DNA of 64,000 nt from an uncultured Chitinophaga sp. (GTDB lineage Bacteria > Bacteroidota > Bacteroidia > Chitinophagales > Chitinophagaceae): the NCBI RefSeq assembly GCF_937898475.1, contig NZ_CALEJS010000041.1, forward strand, positions 186,001-250,000, written 5' to 3'. Below the pieces are notes generated by a model. That model saw nothing but the letters and a program-made list of their open reading frames with translations, did not search any database and was not told the origin of the DNA. Shown here piece by piece: positions 54,301-63,863 of this stretch. Made by a program: the position numbers and the translations under genes. The stretch's first letter is position 1, and each line of letters begins with the position of its first letter.

Positions 54301-57300
54301 GGCACCGGTACGGTGGTAGGCGACAAAACAGAGCTCAGCGCCATTTCTGATATGCTGATACACGCGGGCGCTACCCGTGCGCAAACACACCTGGGCTCTG
54401 TTAAAACACAGATCGGCCACACCAAATGCGCCGCAGGCCTGGCAGGTCTGATCAAAGCAGCGCTCTCTGTATACCACGGCGTAAAACCGCCCACCATCCA
54501 TCTTAAAACGCCTAACAGCTTTTATAACCCTGCCAGCAGTCCTTTTGCATTCAACACGCAGACAGGCCTCTGGAATGACGATAAAAGAGTAGCCGGCATC
54601 AGCGCCTTTGGCTTTGGCGGTACCAATTTCCATGCAGTGATCGAGAACCACGTAGCGGCCATACCATCCGCCCCCGTGATCAGCGCATGGCCGGCTGAAC
54701 TGTTTGTGTTCCGCGGCAACAGCTATGATGCAGCCAAGCAGCTGCTCAGCACTGTAAAACAGCTGATAGACAGTAATGACAACATCCCGCTGAAAGACAT
54801 TGCCTGGAGCCTGTACCAGTACAACAGCGATCCCATTCAGCTGTCTATCGTAGCAGACAGCATTACAGACCTGCGCCTGAAGCTGGACCTCGCTGTATCA
54901 GGCGTTGCCAGCAACGGGGTGTACATTACGGAAGCACTGGAAGGTAAAGTGGCATTCCTCTTCCCGGGACAGGGCAGTCAGCGCGTGAATATGGCGCGCG
55001 ATCTCTTCGTTACCTTTCCGGCCATGCGGCGGCTGCTGAAAGATAAACCGCACTATGAACAACTGTTGTTTCCCCCGGCGGTGTTTGATGAAGCGGCACA
55101 GCAGCAACAGCGTTCATCCATTAAGGATACGCGCCTGGCGCAACCGCTGCTGGGCATTGTAGACCTGGCCATTGCCACCTTCCTGCAGGCGTTGGGCATA
55201 CAGCCTGATATGGCGGCAGGCCACAGCTATGGCGAACTGCCTGCGTTATGCTTTGCAGGTGTATTTGAAGAAAATGAACTGGTACCCCTGAGTGAAAAAA
55301 GAGCTGCTTCCATCCTCAATGCAATAGGTGCAGACAAAGGCGCTATGCTGGCGGTAAGCTGTAAGGAAGAAGTGCTGGCCGGACTTACCGGCGGCGTGGC
55401 CGATGTATGGCTGGTGAACCATAACTCTCCCCTGCAATGGGTGGTAGCCGGTACAACGCCTGCCATCGCGAAGCTGGCAGAAAAGCTGCAGGGCGCTAAT
55501 ATCTCCTTCCAGCGGCTGGAGGTAGCCTGCGCGTTCCATAGTCCCTTACTCGCAGGCGCACAGGAGCTGTTCAGCACCGCACTGCAGGAAACCAGGTTCA
55601 GCTCGCCGGCCATCCCCGTATGGTCTAACACCACCGCTGCCATGTACCCCGGCAACGCAGATGCGATCCGCGAAAGACTGGCAGAACACCTGGTGAAACC
55701 GGTAAGATTTACGGAAGAAATAGAACAAATGTATGCACAGGGCGCCCGTGTATTCATTGAAGTGGGCCCCGGCAAAGTATTGAGCAACCTGACTAAAGCC
55801 ATTATCGGCGATGACGAGCTGATACTGCATACAGAAGATAAAGACCAGCCGGGCATTACCCACCTGCTGCACACCATCGCCCGCTATATTGCCAGCGGCA
55901 GAAGCGTGCGCATGGAACAGCTGTTTGACGGCAGGAACGTACGCCAACTGGATCTTAACGCCCTGGAACAATACAAAAAGAGCGGCACAGTATGGCTGGT
56001 GAACGGTCACTATGCCGTACCCTCCAACGGCAAGCTGCCTGCCCATGGCGCACTACCAGTTGTTGCACCGCTGCAGCTGAAAGGCGCCGCTGCCAACCCG
56101 GTGGTGGTCAACAACCAGGGCAGCGCAGAACAACTGGTAGAAACCTATCTTAACAGCCTCAAACATATTGTACAGGCGCAGCGCGATGTGATCCTGGGAT
56201 ACCTGGGTCATCATCCGCAGCACTTTGAAAGCGCCCCCCTGCCCGACCTGACACCGCGCAAAACCATACCGGTGCACAGCAATGGCAATGGTAACGGACA
56301 GCATTACACGAACGGCGTACACACCATGGCCGCCGTTGCCGCCGCTACCGTAAACACTGCGCTGGATGTAAAGAGCATCCTCCTTTCCGTAATCAGCGAT
56401 AAAACCGGCTACCCGCCAGACATGCTGGGCATGGAAATGGACCTGGAAGCAGACCTCAGCATCGACTCCATCAAACGCATGGAGATCATCGGTGAGCTGA
56501 AAACAAGGCTGGGCGGCTTTAAACACGCCGTCCACAGCGAAGAAACACTGGTAGAACAACTGGCCGCCATCAAAACCCTGAAAGGCCTGGTAGACTGGAT
56601 CTCTGAAAACGCAGCCACCACCAGCAATACCAGTACGATGCCTCCTGCGGATGATCTGCCCTTAACCTCCAACCTCCCACCAACCGCCAACCTCCAACCT
56701 CCAACCTCAAACGCCGCGGGCAAATCTGCTGCCGAAATACAGGCCGTGCTGCTCAGCGTAGTAAGCGAAAAGACCGGCTATCCGCCAGACATGCTGGGAC
56801 TGGATCTTGACCTGGAAGCTGATCTGAGCATCGACTCCATCAAACGCATGGAGATCATCGGTGAACTGAAAACAAGGCTGGGCGGCCTGCAATCTGCCGG
56901 CGGCCAGGGAGAGGAACTGATGGAACAGCTGGCGGCCATCAAGACCCTGCAGGGACTTATCAGCTGGCTGGGGGCTACTGCCGCAGGCGACTTTGAACCG
57001 GTACAGGAAGCGAGGAAGATCATTGAACAGGGCTTTTCCCACAACGGCCACGACGGCAAAGAAACGCTGTCACGCATGCGCTTTGAGCTAAGGCCTTCTG
57101 CTCTGGACGCCGCAAGTACGGTTCGCCTGCAGGGAAACAGCTTTGCCATTACAGATGATGGGGGGCCTATTGCCCTTGCCATTAAACAAGGCCTGGAAAA
57201 GCAGGGTGCCAACGCCACCATCATACAGCCCAATGATCCGCTGGATGGTTATCATGGCCTCATTATCCTGGACATCTTCTCATCACCGCAACGCCCGGAT

Positions 57301-58488
57301 ATTATCACGGCATTCTCACTGGTGAAGAAACTGGACTTCAATAAAGTGAAATGGGTATACGCTGTTTCTGATTTTGACGGGCACCTGGGACATGATACCA
57401 ACATGCAGCTGGTGCAGCATTTCCAGGGCTATTCCGGCTTCTTCAAGAGCCTGGATAAAGAATACGAGCATACCAAATGCCGTACTATCAATATCAACCT
57501 GCCGCTTAAACCGGCGCCCGAAAAAATAGCCGCTATTACATTGGATGAAATACTGCACCCGGATGGTCCTGCAGAGGTATTTTACCAGGATGACAGCCGC
57601 CAGACCCTGGAGCCAGTGCCCTCCCGCCTCACCATCGGGCAAACGCCCGACATCCGGCTGAACAGGCAGTCTGTAATACTGGTACTGGGCGGTGCACAAG
57701 GCATTACAGCAGAACTGATGATCCGCTTCTCGAAAGAATACGCCTGTCATTATATCCTGGTAGGCAGATCGGCCGACCCGCGTAAACACATGCAGGATCA
57801 GTATGCTTTCCTGAAAACCAAAGATGAGATCCGCCAGTACCTTGTAACACAGGGCCAGCTGAAAAAGCCTGCAGATATAGAAAAGAAGACGGCAGAGATC
57901 CATAAGTACAACCAGATACTGCAAACCATTCAGTCACTGGAACAGCATGGCGCCACGGTGACCTATCACTCACTGGACCTGCGCGATGAAACCGCCCTGC
58001 GCGATTTTATCAAAGGCGTGTACCGCGAATACGGGCGGATAGACGGCGTTGTGCATGGCGCGGGATTGCTGGAAGATAAACTCTTTCACCAGAAAACACC
58101 GGAGTCTTTTGAGCGCGTGTTTTCTACCAAGGTAACGCCCCTTCGTGTGCTGTCTGAACACCTGAATGCAGAAACCCAGTTCGTGATCCTCTTCTCCAGC
58201 GTAGCGTCTGTATACGGCAACCGCGGACAAACCGATTATGCTGCCGCCAACAGCGTGATGGACCGCTACGCCCGTGTATTGAAGCAACGCCTCAAAGCCA
58301 AGGTGATGGCCATCAACTGGGGCCCCTGGAAAGGCACCGGCATGGTATCTCCCTCCCTTGAAAAGGAATACGAACGCCGCGGCATTGCGCTTATTCCCCT
58401 GTCTGATGGTATGGAAACCTTTATTGATGAACTGAAATATGGTAACGAGAGCCAGGTAGTCATCATGGCGGGCAACATAACATTCTAA
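51400..58488 (+). CDS. Multidomain iterative polyketide/lipid synthase: NPD-NPD-KS-AT-ACP-ACP-KR
   Basis: A 2362-residue synthase. Order: two successive nitropropane-dioxygenase-like (NPD, PfaD-type flavin enoyl-reductase) domains at about residues 5-230 and 280-590; KS at about 645-1085 with Cys832 (VDAACASS), His967 (VEAHGTGT) and His1007 (KTQIGHTK); AT at about 1180-1470 with Ser1276 (AGHSYGEL); two ACPs with the LSIDSIKR motif (Ser1690 and Ser1813); KR at about 2090-2340 with GGAQGI and Tyr2280. DSIKR ACPs and the KS type are those of PUFA synthases. GTG 51367 is a possible start, but ATG 51400 fits better. It leads a packed operon. The product is unknown. Confidence 0.93.
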   Translation: MGKMKIIGVTPYEQPDVRLVLSLMKANATPVLHLGRDKQQAIDALNALTAQTSQPFGVCFTGAALADITLPDQVTLAIMPFGTKIPLKAHVQVFYQVHTVGEAHKARAAKASGIIIKGNEGSGQVSDESSFILFQRVIREIKDTAIWVQGGAGIHTAAALGATGAAGVVLDSQLILFPECSAPAALKNICEKLNGNETRVLDRFRVLVRPNSPALPENITQQQLEKYLGTTDPEKGYLPLGQDIAIGIDLVQRYKKLSRLVFALQEAAHGHLRQAQKLNVLSPGNALARELQIPYPIAQGPMTRVSDVPAFAAAVAQAGGLPFVALSLLKGEQARQLISHTKSLAGDKPWGVGILGFAPPELREEQISYIKEEKPPIVLIAGGRPSQAKALEQAGIKTFLHVPSASLLDMFIKEGAKRFVFEGRECGGHVGPLSSLVLWERQVERLLQEEHAEQFSIFFAGGIHDPLSAAFISVMAAPLAAKGAKIGVLMGTAYIYTQEAVSSGAILQQFQDQALQHKDTILLETAPGHETRCLYTPFADFFNAEKERLQQTGTDKKEIWAQLEQLNVGRLRIAAKGMERRGDALVMINQDDQLRSGMYMIGQVAALKEHVITVAELHQTVAEDNYTLIKQAALPALPTPAGKALDVAIVGMACIYPGARNIEEYWRNIILGKDCVTEVPDERWNKSLYYDPASTNGEKTPSKWGGFIPRIDFDPLTFGIPPQSLAAIDPAQLLSLLVAKQALDNAGYGGANINRENVSVIIGTEAGTDLANNYGFRSLFTQIFGEIPPELNDALPKLTEDSFPGILANVIAGRITNRLDLGGRNYTVDAACASSLAAIDLACQELILEKSDMVIAGAADLHNSINDYLMFASTHALSRNGRCATFDANADGTTLGEGIAMMVLKRYEDAQRDGDTIYAVIKGVGGSSDGKSLGLTAPRKAGQARALERAYEQAGISPATLGLVEAHGTGTVVGDKTELSAISDMLIHAGATRAQTHLGSVKTQIGHTKCAAGLAGLIKAALSVYHGVKPPTIHLKTPNSFYNPASSPFAFNTQTGLWNDDKRVAGISAFGFGGTNFHAVIENHVAAIPSAPVISAWPAELFVFRGNSYDAAKQLLSTVKQLIDSNDNIPLKDIAWSLYQYNSDPIQLSIVADSITDLRLKLDLAVSGVASNGVYITEALEGKVAFLFPGQGSQRVNMARDLFVTFPAMRRLLKDKPHYEQLLFPPAVFDEAAQQQQRSSIKDTRLAQPLLGIVDLAIATFLQALGIQPDMAAGHSYGELPALCFAGVFEENELVPLSEKRAASILNAIGADKGAMLAVSCKEEVLAGLTGGVADVWLVNHNSPLQWVVAGTTPAIAKLAEKLQGANISFQRLEVACAFHSPLLAGAQELFSTALQETRFSSPAIPVWSNTTAAMYPGNADAIRERLAEHLVKPVRFTEEIEQMYAQGARVFIEVGPGKVLSNLTKAIIGDDELILHTEDKDQPGITHLLHTIARYIASGRSVRMEQLFDGRNVRQLDLNALEQYKKSGTVWLVNGHYAVPSNGKLPAHGALPVVAPLQLKGAAANPVVVNNQGSAEQLVETYLNSLKHIVQAQRDVILGYLGHHPQHFESAPLPDLTPRKTIPVHSNGNGNGQHYTNGVHTMAAVAAATVNTALDVKSILLSVISDKTGYPPDMLGMEMDLEADLSIDSIKRMEIIGELKTRLGGFKHAVHSEETLVEQLAAIKTLKGLVDWISENAATTSNTSTMPPADDLPLTSNLPPTANLQPPTSNAAGKSAAEIQAVLLSVVSEKTGYPPDMLGLDLDLEADLSIDSIKRMEIIGELKTRLGGLQSAGGQGEELMEQLAAIKTLQGLISWLGATAAGDFEPVQEARKIIEQGFSHNGHDGKETLSRMRFELRPSALDAASTVRLQGNSFAITDDGGPIALAIKQGLEKQGANATIIQPNDPLDGYHGLIILDIFSSPQRPDIITAFSLVKKLDFNKVKWVYAVSDFDGHLGHDTNMQLVQHFQGYSGFFKSLDKEYEHTKCRTININLPLKPAPEKIAAITLDEILHPDGPAEVFYQDDSRQTLEPVPSRLTIGQTPDIRLNRQSVILVLGGAQGITAELMIRFSKEYACHYILVGRSADPRKHMQDQYAFLKTKDEIRQYLVTQGQLKKPADIEKKTAEIHKYNQILQTIQSLEQHGATVTYHSLDLRDETALRDFIKGVYREYGRIDGVVHGAGLLEDKLFHQKTPESFERVFSTKVTPLRVLSEHLNAETQFVILFSSVASVYGNRGQTDYAAANSVMDRYARVLKQRLKAKVMAINWGPWKGTGMVSPSLEKEYERRGIALIPLSDGMETFIDELKYGNESQVVIMAGNITF

Positions 58489-58514
58489 CGTTTGAACCCC
58501 TAAACTATCTTTTG

Positions 58515-61500
58515 ATGAACCAAAGTGTTGATGTAGCTATTATAGGCATGTCATGCATCTTCCCCGGAGCAGGCGATCTGCAGGCTTTCTGGAAGAATAT
58601 TATCAACCGTGTAGACGCTATACAAACCGTACCCGAAAACCGGATGGAACGCATGTTCTTTGACGGCGAAACAGCGGTAGACCGCTTCTATTGCCGGCGC
58701 GGCGGTTTCATAGATGAATATGCGGCATTCGATCCTATACAGTTCGGCATCCTTCCCCTGGTAGTAGAAAGCACAGAACCTGAACAACTGCTGGCATTGA
58801 GCCTGGCCCATAAAGCACTGGCAGATGCGGATGTGTTTGAAAAAGAACTGCCTTTGGATAATACCGGCATCATCATCGGTAAAGGCAACTATCCTGGACC
58901 CGGTGCAGTAAGAGGCATTGAGATCATCCGCACCGGCGAACAGATTGTACGGGTATTGCAGCACCTGCTGCCGGAGCTGAAGAAGGAAGAGCTGGATCGT
59001 GTTAAGAAAGAGTTCCAGGTAAAGAAAGGACGCTTTGGACCGGATACCGCTATGGGACTGATCCCTAACCTGGTAGCCTCACTGGTGGCCAACCGCCTGA
59101 ACCTGGGCGGAACCGCCTATACCGTAGATGCAGCCTGCGCCAGTTCACTGATCGCCATAGATCATGCGGTAAAAGAATTGCTAAGTGGCCGCTCTGATAT
59201 GGTGATCGCAGGCGGGGTGCATGCCTCGCAGAACGCCCCTTTCTGGAGCATCTTTACACAACTGGGCGCCCTGTCAAGGAATGAACAGATACGCCCTTTT
59301 GACCAGCGCGCAGACGGCGTGCTGATAGGTGAAGGCTGCGGATTTGTTGTACTGAAAAAACTGGATGATGCGATACGTGATGGCCATCGTATCTACGCGG
59401 TGATAAAAGGCGTAGGCGTATCCAGCGACGGCGCGGGCGTAAGCGTGATGAGCCCTTCCATAAAAGGACAGGCCAAAGCCATCCGGCAGGCCTGGCAGCA
59501 AGCGAAGACAGATCTCCGTGAAATAGGTTACCTGGAAGCACATGGCACCGCCACGCAGTTAGGTGACAAGACAGAGCTGGAAACACTGCTGCAGGTGTTT
59601 GGCAGTGATATCGCGCTGCCCAAAGCAGGCATTGGTACCATTAAATCCATGATCGGGCATGCCATGCCCGCTGCAGGAATGGCGGGACTGATCAAGACCG
59701 CACTGGCTTTGTACCACGGTCAGCTGCCGCCTACCCTGCACTGCGAAGATCCGTTACCGTTAATGCAGCAAACCAGGTTCAGTCCCGTACTGGAAGCCTG
59801 TTCCTGGGACGATACCGGGCTGCCCCGCCGCGCCGGTGTGAATGCTTTTGGCTTTGGCGGCATCAACGCACATGTAGTGCTGGAAAGTTTGCACATGCAA
59901 GAGGGCCGGCAGCAAAAATCATTCAGCGGCATGGCGCCTGCGCTGAAACGTGACCCGGTGTTACTGCTGGCCCGTCCCGATAAAGCTTCCCTCATCCAGG
60001 CATTGGAAGAGCGGTCTGCCATTAGTGGTGAAGGCGACTATCGTATAGCCGTTTTTGATCCCACACCGGAACGTATACAGAAAGCCATCAGGATCGTCAG
60101 TAAAGATGCTCCCTGGCGTAATAAACAGGACATCTGGTTTTCCAATGATCCGCTGTTAACACAGGACGGCAAGGTGGCATTTCTTTTTCCCGGCCTGGAT
60201 GGATTGGTGAACGGAGAAACGGCCAGTGTTGCCCGTTATTTTAACCTGCCGGGGTTGCCGCATATCAGCGGGGCAACCGGTGTGCTGGCGGCTGCGCAGC
60301 ATCAGATGGAGAACAGTGGTATACTGGATGCGGCGTTGAAGCAGCTGGGGGTTCAACCTGATCTCAATGCCGGTCATAGCCTGGGAGAATGGCTGGCCGG
60401 GCGGGCGGCTGGTATGGTGGAAGAACAATCCCTCATCCGTTTGCAGGCGCAACTGGATCCTGCACTATTTGAACAGCAGAATGCCACTTTCCTGGTAGCC
60501 GGCTGTGGTTATGAAAAACTAAAGCCCCTGCTGGATAGCACAGAAGATATTTATCTCTCTATTGATAACTGTCCGCAACAGGTGATCCTTTGCGGTACCA
60601 ACGATGCGGTAAGTAAGTTCACTGCCGTACTGCGTGAAGAACAGATCTTCCACCAGGTGTTGCATTTCCAGTCAGGCTTCCACTCTCCTTTCGTAAAAGA
60701 CAAGCTGGACCTGCTGCTGGCAGGGATGGATCTACTGGAGTTCCGCCCCGCTGCCGTACCTGTATGGTCGGCCACTACACTCAGCACATACCCTTCAGCG
60801 GTAGCAGACATCCGCCGCTTAAGCGTTGAACATCTGCTACAACCGGTGCGCTTTCGCGAGCTGATTGCAAAACTGTACAGCGAAGGAGTAAGGGTTTTTA
60901 TCCAGGTGGGCGCCGGTGGTTTGATAGGCTTTGTAGACGACACCCTGAAACAACAAACTTATAGCGCCGTGGCGGCCAGCGTACCTGTAAGATCAGGTCT
61001 TTGTCAGCTGCAAAGAGTACTGGCCGCACTGTTTGTAGAAGGCAGGGCGGTGAACCAGGCATTTATGGAAACAGGCGCTGCGCCTAAAACCAAAACGGCA
61101 GCCCCTGTTAAGCTGCAATTAGGCTCTCCTATTGTAAATGAACTGGCGGCACTGAAACAGCTGCCGGTGGGCAAAGCGCAGCATAAAGCAGTGGCCGCAA
61201 CAGCTGACTCTCCCGTGATGCAGGCCCTGCTGGAGAATTTCGAAGAGATCTCCCGGATACAGCATTCCCTGCTGGAAGCCTTTCAGCAGAAAACAACTTA
61301 CCGCAATGGCGCAAACGGGAATGGCCATTATACCGCCGTACAGCCGCCGCCACCGCCTGTTGCCCAACCAGCAAAGCTGGTGCATGCGCTGGATATTTCG
61401 CTGGATACACACCCCTACCTGATAGATCACTCCCTGATCAGGCAAAGACCCGGATGGCACTGTGCAGATGACATGGAGCCGGTGATTCCCATGACCATGA

Positions 61501-62807
61501 TACTGGAAGTGTTTGGCGACATTGCAGCCGCCAATGCCCCTGGTATGCTGGTGCAGAAGATCATGCAGGTAAAAGTGTTCCAGTGGATGAACGTGGCAAA
61601 GCCTTTCCGCGAAAAGGTGCTGGGCGAATGGAAAGCGCCTGACCGGCTTTACCTCGATCTTGAGAAATACGCCAATGCAGAAATACAGTTGTCTGAACAA
61701 TACAACACACCCGATAAAACCAGTGCAGGCATTGGCGCCCCGCTGAACATTCAGATTACACCAGAACAGGTGTACACCCAACGCATGTTTCATGGCCCTG
61801 CTTACCAGGGCATTCGGGAAGTTACTGTAGTGGCAGAAAAAGGCATCCGCGGTATTATAGAAGGCGGCGCAGGTAAAGGCTCCCTGCTCGATAACGCCGG
61901 TCAGCTCTTTGGTCTCTGGCTGCAGCTTACACTGCCGAAAGACCGCATTGCCTTCCCGGTAAAGATCCAGGAAGTAGCGCTGTATGCGCCGCTGGATGAT
62001 CAGCAGGGCACTTTTGAATGTACCTGCCAGCTTACATCTTTGAACGAAGAATTTGCCTTTGCTGATTTCATCCTGAAACGGGATAACAAGGTATGGGCTA
62101 TCATCAGGGGCTGGCAGAACCGCCGCCTGGAAATAGATGAGCGCCTGTGGAATGCGCTGATCTCCCCAAGGCATGCTTTGTCCACAGAGATCGTGCCCGG
62201 CGTGTTCATGTTCCATAATGCGTATAGCCGTGTGAATTCCTGGGACTTCATCGTAAAACGTTATTTCAACCAGGAAGAGAAAAAGCATTACAACGAACTG
62301 CCCCTTCATAAAAAGAAGGAATGGATCATTAGTCGTGTAGCGGCCAAAGATGCGGTGAAGAGTGTACTGCAACGCGCCGGCGACCTGCACTACCCGGTAG
62401 AGTTTGCTATTGCAGCTACCGCAGCCGGGCAGCCGTTCCCCAGGGGAGGCGCTGCCGATGGCATCCATCTTTCACTGGCGCACAAGCATACGGATGCTGT
62501 CGCTATTGCACGTGCAGACAGGCCTGTAGGAATAGATATAGAAGAAATACGCGAACACAATACGGCCTTCAAGGAACTGGTGTTTGACCCCGCAGAACTG
62601 GCCCTCATCGGATCGCGTGATGAAGCCGAATGGCTTACGCGCTGCTGGGCGGCCAAAGAAGCTTACGGCAAATCACTGGGTAAAGGTTTGCAGGGTAACC
62701 CAAAGGCTTATACGGTAGAGCGGATTGATGGAGACGACCTGCAGATAAAAGGAATCATCATTCACACAATTAAGTATAAAAACTACATAATCGGATGGAC
62801 CAGTTAA
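58515..62807 (+). CDS. Multidomain synthase with built-in PPTase: KS-AT-DH-PPTase
   Basis: A 1430-residue partner synthase. KS at about residues 5-460 with Cys208 (VDAACASS), His343 (LEAHGTAT) and His382 (KSMIGHAMPAAG). AT-like domain at about 545-840, with Ser622 in AGHSLGEW; its start reads FLFPGLDGL rather than FPGQGSQ, so it is degenerate at the front. A hot-dog dehydratase at about 955-1250, with His966 in THPYLIDHSL and Asp1126 in LLDNAGQ. An Sfp-type phosphopantetheinyl transferase at about 1310-1425 (VGIDIEEI, Asp1341 and Glu1343; WAAKEAYGKSLGKGL). It has no ACP of its own, so it must work with those of its neighbours. ATG 58515 is used; TTG 58512 precedes it. Confidence 0.92.
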   Translation: MNQSVDVAIIGMSCIFPGAGDLQAFWKNIINRVDAIQTVPENRMERMFFDGETAVDRFYCRRGGFIDEYAAFDPIQFGILPLVVESTEPEQLLALSLAHKALADADVFEKELPLDNTGIIIGKGNYPGPGAVRGIEIIRTGEQIVRVLQHLLPELKKEELDRVKKEFQVKKGRFGPDTAMGLIPNLVASLVANRLNLGGTAYTVDAACASSLIAIDHAVKELLSGRSDMVIAGGVHASQNAPFWSIFTQLGALSRNEQIRPFDQRADGVLIGEGCGFVVLKKLDDAIRDGHRIYAVIKGVGVSSDGAGVSVMSPSIKGQAKAIRQAWQQAKTDLREIGYLEAHGTATQLGDKTELETLLQVFGSDIALPKAGIGTIKSMIGHAMPAAGMAGLIKTALALYHGQLPPTLHCEDPLPLMQQTRFSPVLEACSWDDTGLPRRAGVNAFGFGGINAHVVLESLHMQEGRQQKSFSGMAPALKRDPVLLLARPDKASLIQALEERSAISGEGDYRIAVFDPTPERIQKAIRIVSKDAPWRNKQDIWFSNDPLLTQDGKVAFLFPGLDGLVNGETASVARYFNLPGLPHISGATGVLAAAQHQMENSGILDAALKQLGVQPDLNAGHSLGEWLAGRAAGMVEEQSLIRLQAQLDPALFEQQNATFLVAGCGYEKLKPLLDSTEDIYLSIDNCPQQVILCGTNDAVSKFTAVLREEQIFHQVLHFQSGFHSPFVKDKLDLLLAGMDLLEFRPAAVPVWSATTLSTYPSAVADIRRLSVEHLLQPVRFRELIAKLYSEGVRVFIQVGAGGLIGFVDDTLKQQTYSAVAASVPVRSGLCQLQRVLAALFVEGRAVNQAFMETGAAPKTKTAAPVKLQLGSPIVNELAALKQLPVGKAQHKAVAATADSPVMQALLENFEEISRIQHSLLEAFQQKTTYRNGANGNGHYTAVQPPPPPVAQPAKLVHALDISLDTHPYLIDHSLIRQRPGWHCADDMEPVIPMTMILEVFGDIAAANAPGMLVQKIMQVKVFQWMNVAKPFREKVLGEWKAPDRLYLDLEKYANAEIQLSEQYNTPDKTSAGIGAPLNIQITPEQVYTQRMFHGPAYQGIREVTVVAEKGIRGIIEGGAGKGSLLDNAGQLFGLWLQLTLPKDRIAFPVKIQEVALYAPLDDQQGTFECTCQLTSLNEEFAFADFILKRDNKVWAIIRGWQNRRLEIDERLWNALISPRHALSTEIVPGVFMFHNAYSRVNSWDFIVKRYFNQEEKKHYNELPLHKKKEWIISRVAAKDAVKSVLQRAGDLHYPVEFAIAATAAGQPFPRGGAADGIHLSLAHKHTDAVAIARADRPVGIDIEEIREHNTAFKELVFDPAELALIGSRDEAEWLTRCWAAKEAYGKSLGKGLQGNPKAYTVERIDGDDLQIKGIIIHTIKYKNYIIGWTS

Positions 62808-63094
62808 CACAACCTACACAACTGAGCGAAGAAGCGATCCTCGAGGTACTGAAACAATTTATCACGGAAGTGATCGGCCAGGAGTTCGTGGAAGACCTCG
62901 ACATTACCCCGCAAAGCTCTTTCACCAAAGATCTTGAGATGGACAGCATTGAAATTGTGGCCTTCTCTGAAAAGGTAAAAGCCCATTTCGGAAAGGATAT
63001 CGATTTTACCGGCTGGCTGTCTAATATGGACCTGGATGAGATCATCAACCTTAACCTGGGAGACATTACCAAATACATTCAGTCATGCCTGTAG
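62795..63094 (+). CDS. Stand-alone acyl carrier protein
   Basis: A 99-residue carrier protein. The phosphopantetheine site is Ser51 in EMDSIEIVAF, a little different from the DSIKR sites of the large synthase. Four helices follow the usual pattern. Its ATG lies 13 bases inside the end of the PKS with the PPTase domain, and its own end overlaps the hydrolase start by 10 bases, so all three are translationally coupled. It may carry the starter unit, the finished chain, or serve the KS-AT-DH protein that lacks an ACP. Confidence 0.93.
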   Translation: MDQLTQPTQLSEEAILEVLKQFITEVIGQEFVEDLDITPQSSFTKDLEMDSIEIVAFSEKVKAHFGKDIDFTGWLSNMDLDEIINLNLGDITKYIQSCL

Positions 63095-63846
63095 TATCGC
63101 TTCAGCATACCAGCATCCACTTACAGGAAATGAATGCAGGAGCCCCGGAGACTATACTGATGGTACACGGTATGTTCACCAACCTGTCTATCTATTATTT
63201 CAACATTGCGCCGGTACTGGCTCAACGGTTCCATGTTGTGTTATATGACCTGAAAGGTCACGGTATGAGCGGAAGATCCAGCCAGGGTTACGATCTGCAA
63301 ACCATGAGCGATGAGCTGCTGGAGCTGATGGATAAACTGGGGCTGGACACCGTTCACCTGGCAGGTTACAGTTACGGCGGACTGATTGCCCTGAAGGCCG
63401 CTATGCGCTTTCCGGGAAGGATCAATAAACTGGCCATTATTGAAAGCCCCAACCCGTATGAACAGGAAACCATGCGTATTGCAGACATCTACAGCAAAGA
63501 GCTGCTGGTGCACTTCATTAATGATCATGCAGGAGATACCGCTGTCAGACCCGGGAAACGGCAGCTGCAACGCCGTCATCGTATGTATGAACAGCTGCTG
63601 AAAGAAAGCAGCATCCGCCAGGACATGCAGCAGGAAAGGGATTTCTTTTCCAGCCCGCAGCTGGCCGGTATCCCGCATGAAACTTTGCTGATCTACGGCA
63701 ATGCATCAGATTGCATGTTTGCAGGGCAGCAGCTGCATCAGAAGATCAGCCGCTCGCAGCTGATCCTGGTAAACGGCGATCATAACATACCCGTGCAGGA
63801 GCCCTTCCCTATTGCTTATGCACTGAAAGACTTTTTTGGAACCTAA
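63085..63846 (+). CDS. Alpha/beta hydrolase (putative chain-releasing esterase)
   Basis: A 253-residue alpha/beta hydrolase. The triad is Ser96 in the nucleophile elbow GYSYGG, Asp209 in GNASDCMF and His233 in GDHNIPV. The oxyanion loop is VHGMFTN. There is no signal peptide. Its start overlaps the ACP gene, so it probably acts in the cluster, most likely as a thioesterase or transesterase that releases the chain from the carrier protein. Neither large synthase has a thioesterase domain, which supports this role but does not prove it. Confidence 0.88.
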   Translation: MPVVSLQHTSIHLQEMNAGAPETILMVHGMFTNLSIYYFNIAPVLAQRFHVVLYDLKGHGMSGRSSQGYDLQTMSDELLELMDKLGLDTVHLAGYSYGGLIALKAAMRFPGRINKLAIIESPNPYEQETMRIADIYSKELLVHFINDHAGDTAVRPGKRQLQRRHRMYEQLLKESSIRQDMQQERDFFSSPQLAGIPHETLLIYGNASDCMFAGQQLHQKISRSQLILVNGDHNIPVQEPFPIAYALKDFFGT

Positions 63847-63863
63847 TTATAAGCACCAGGCCT

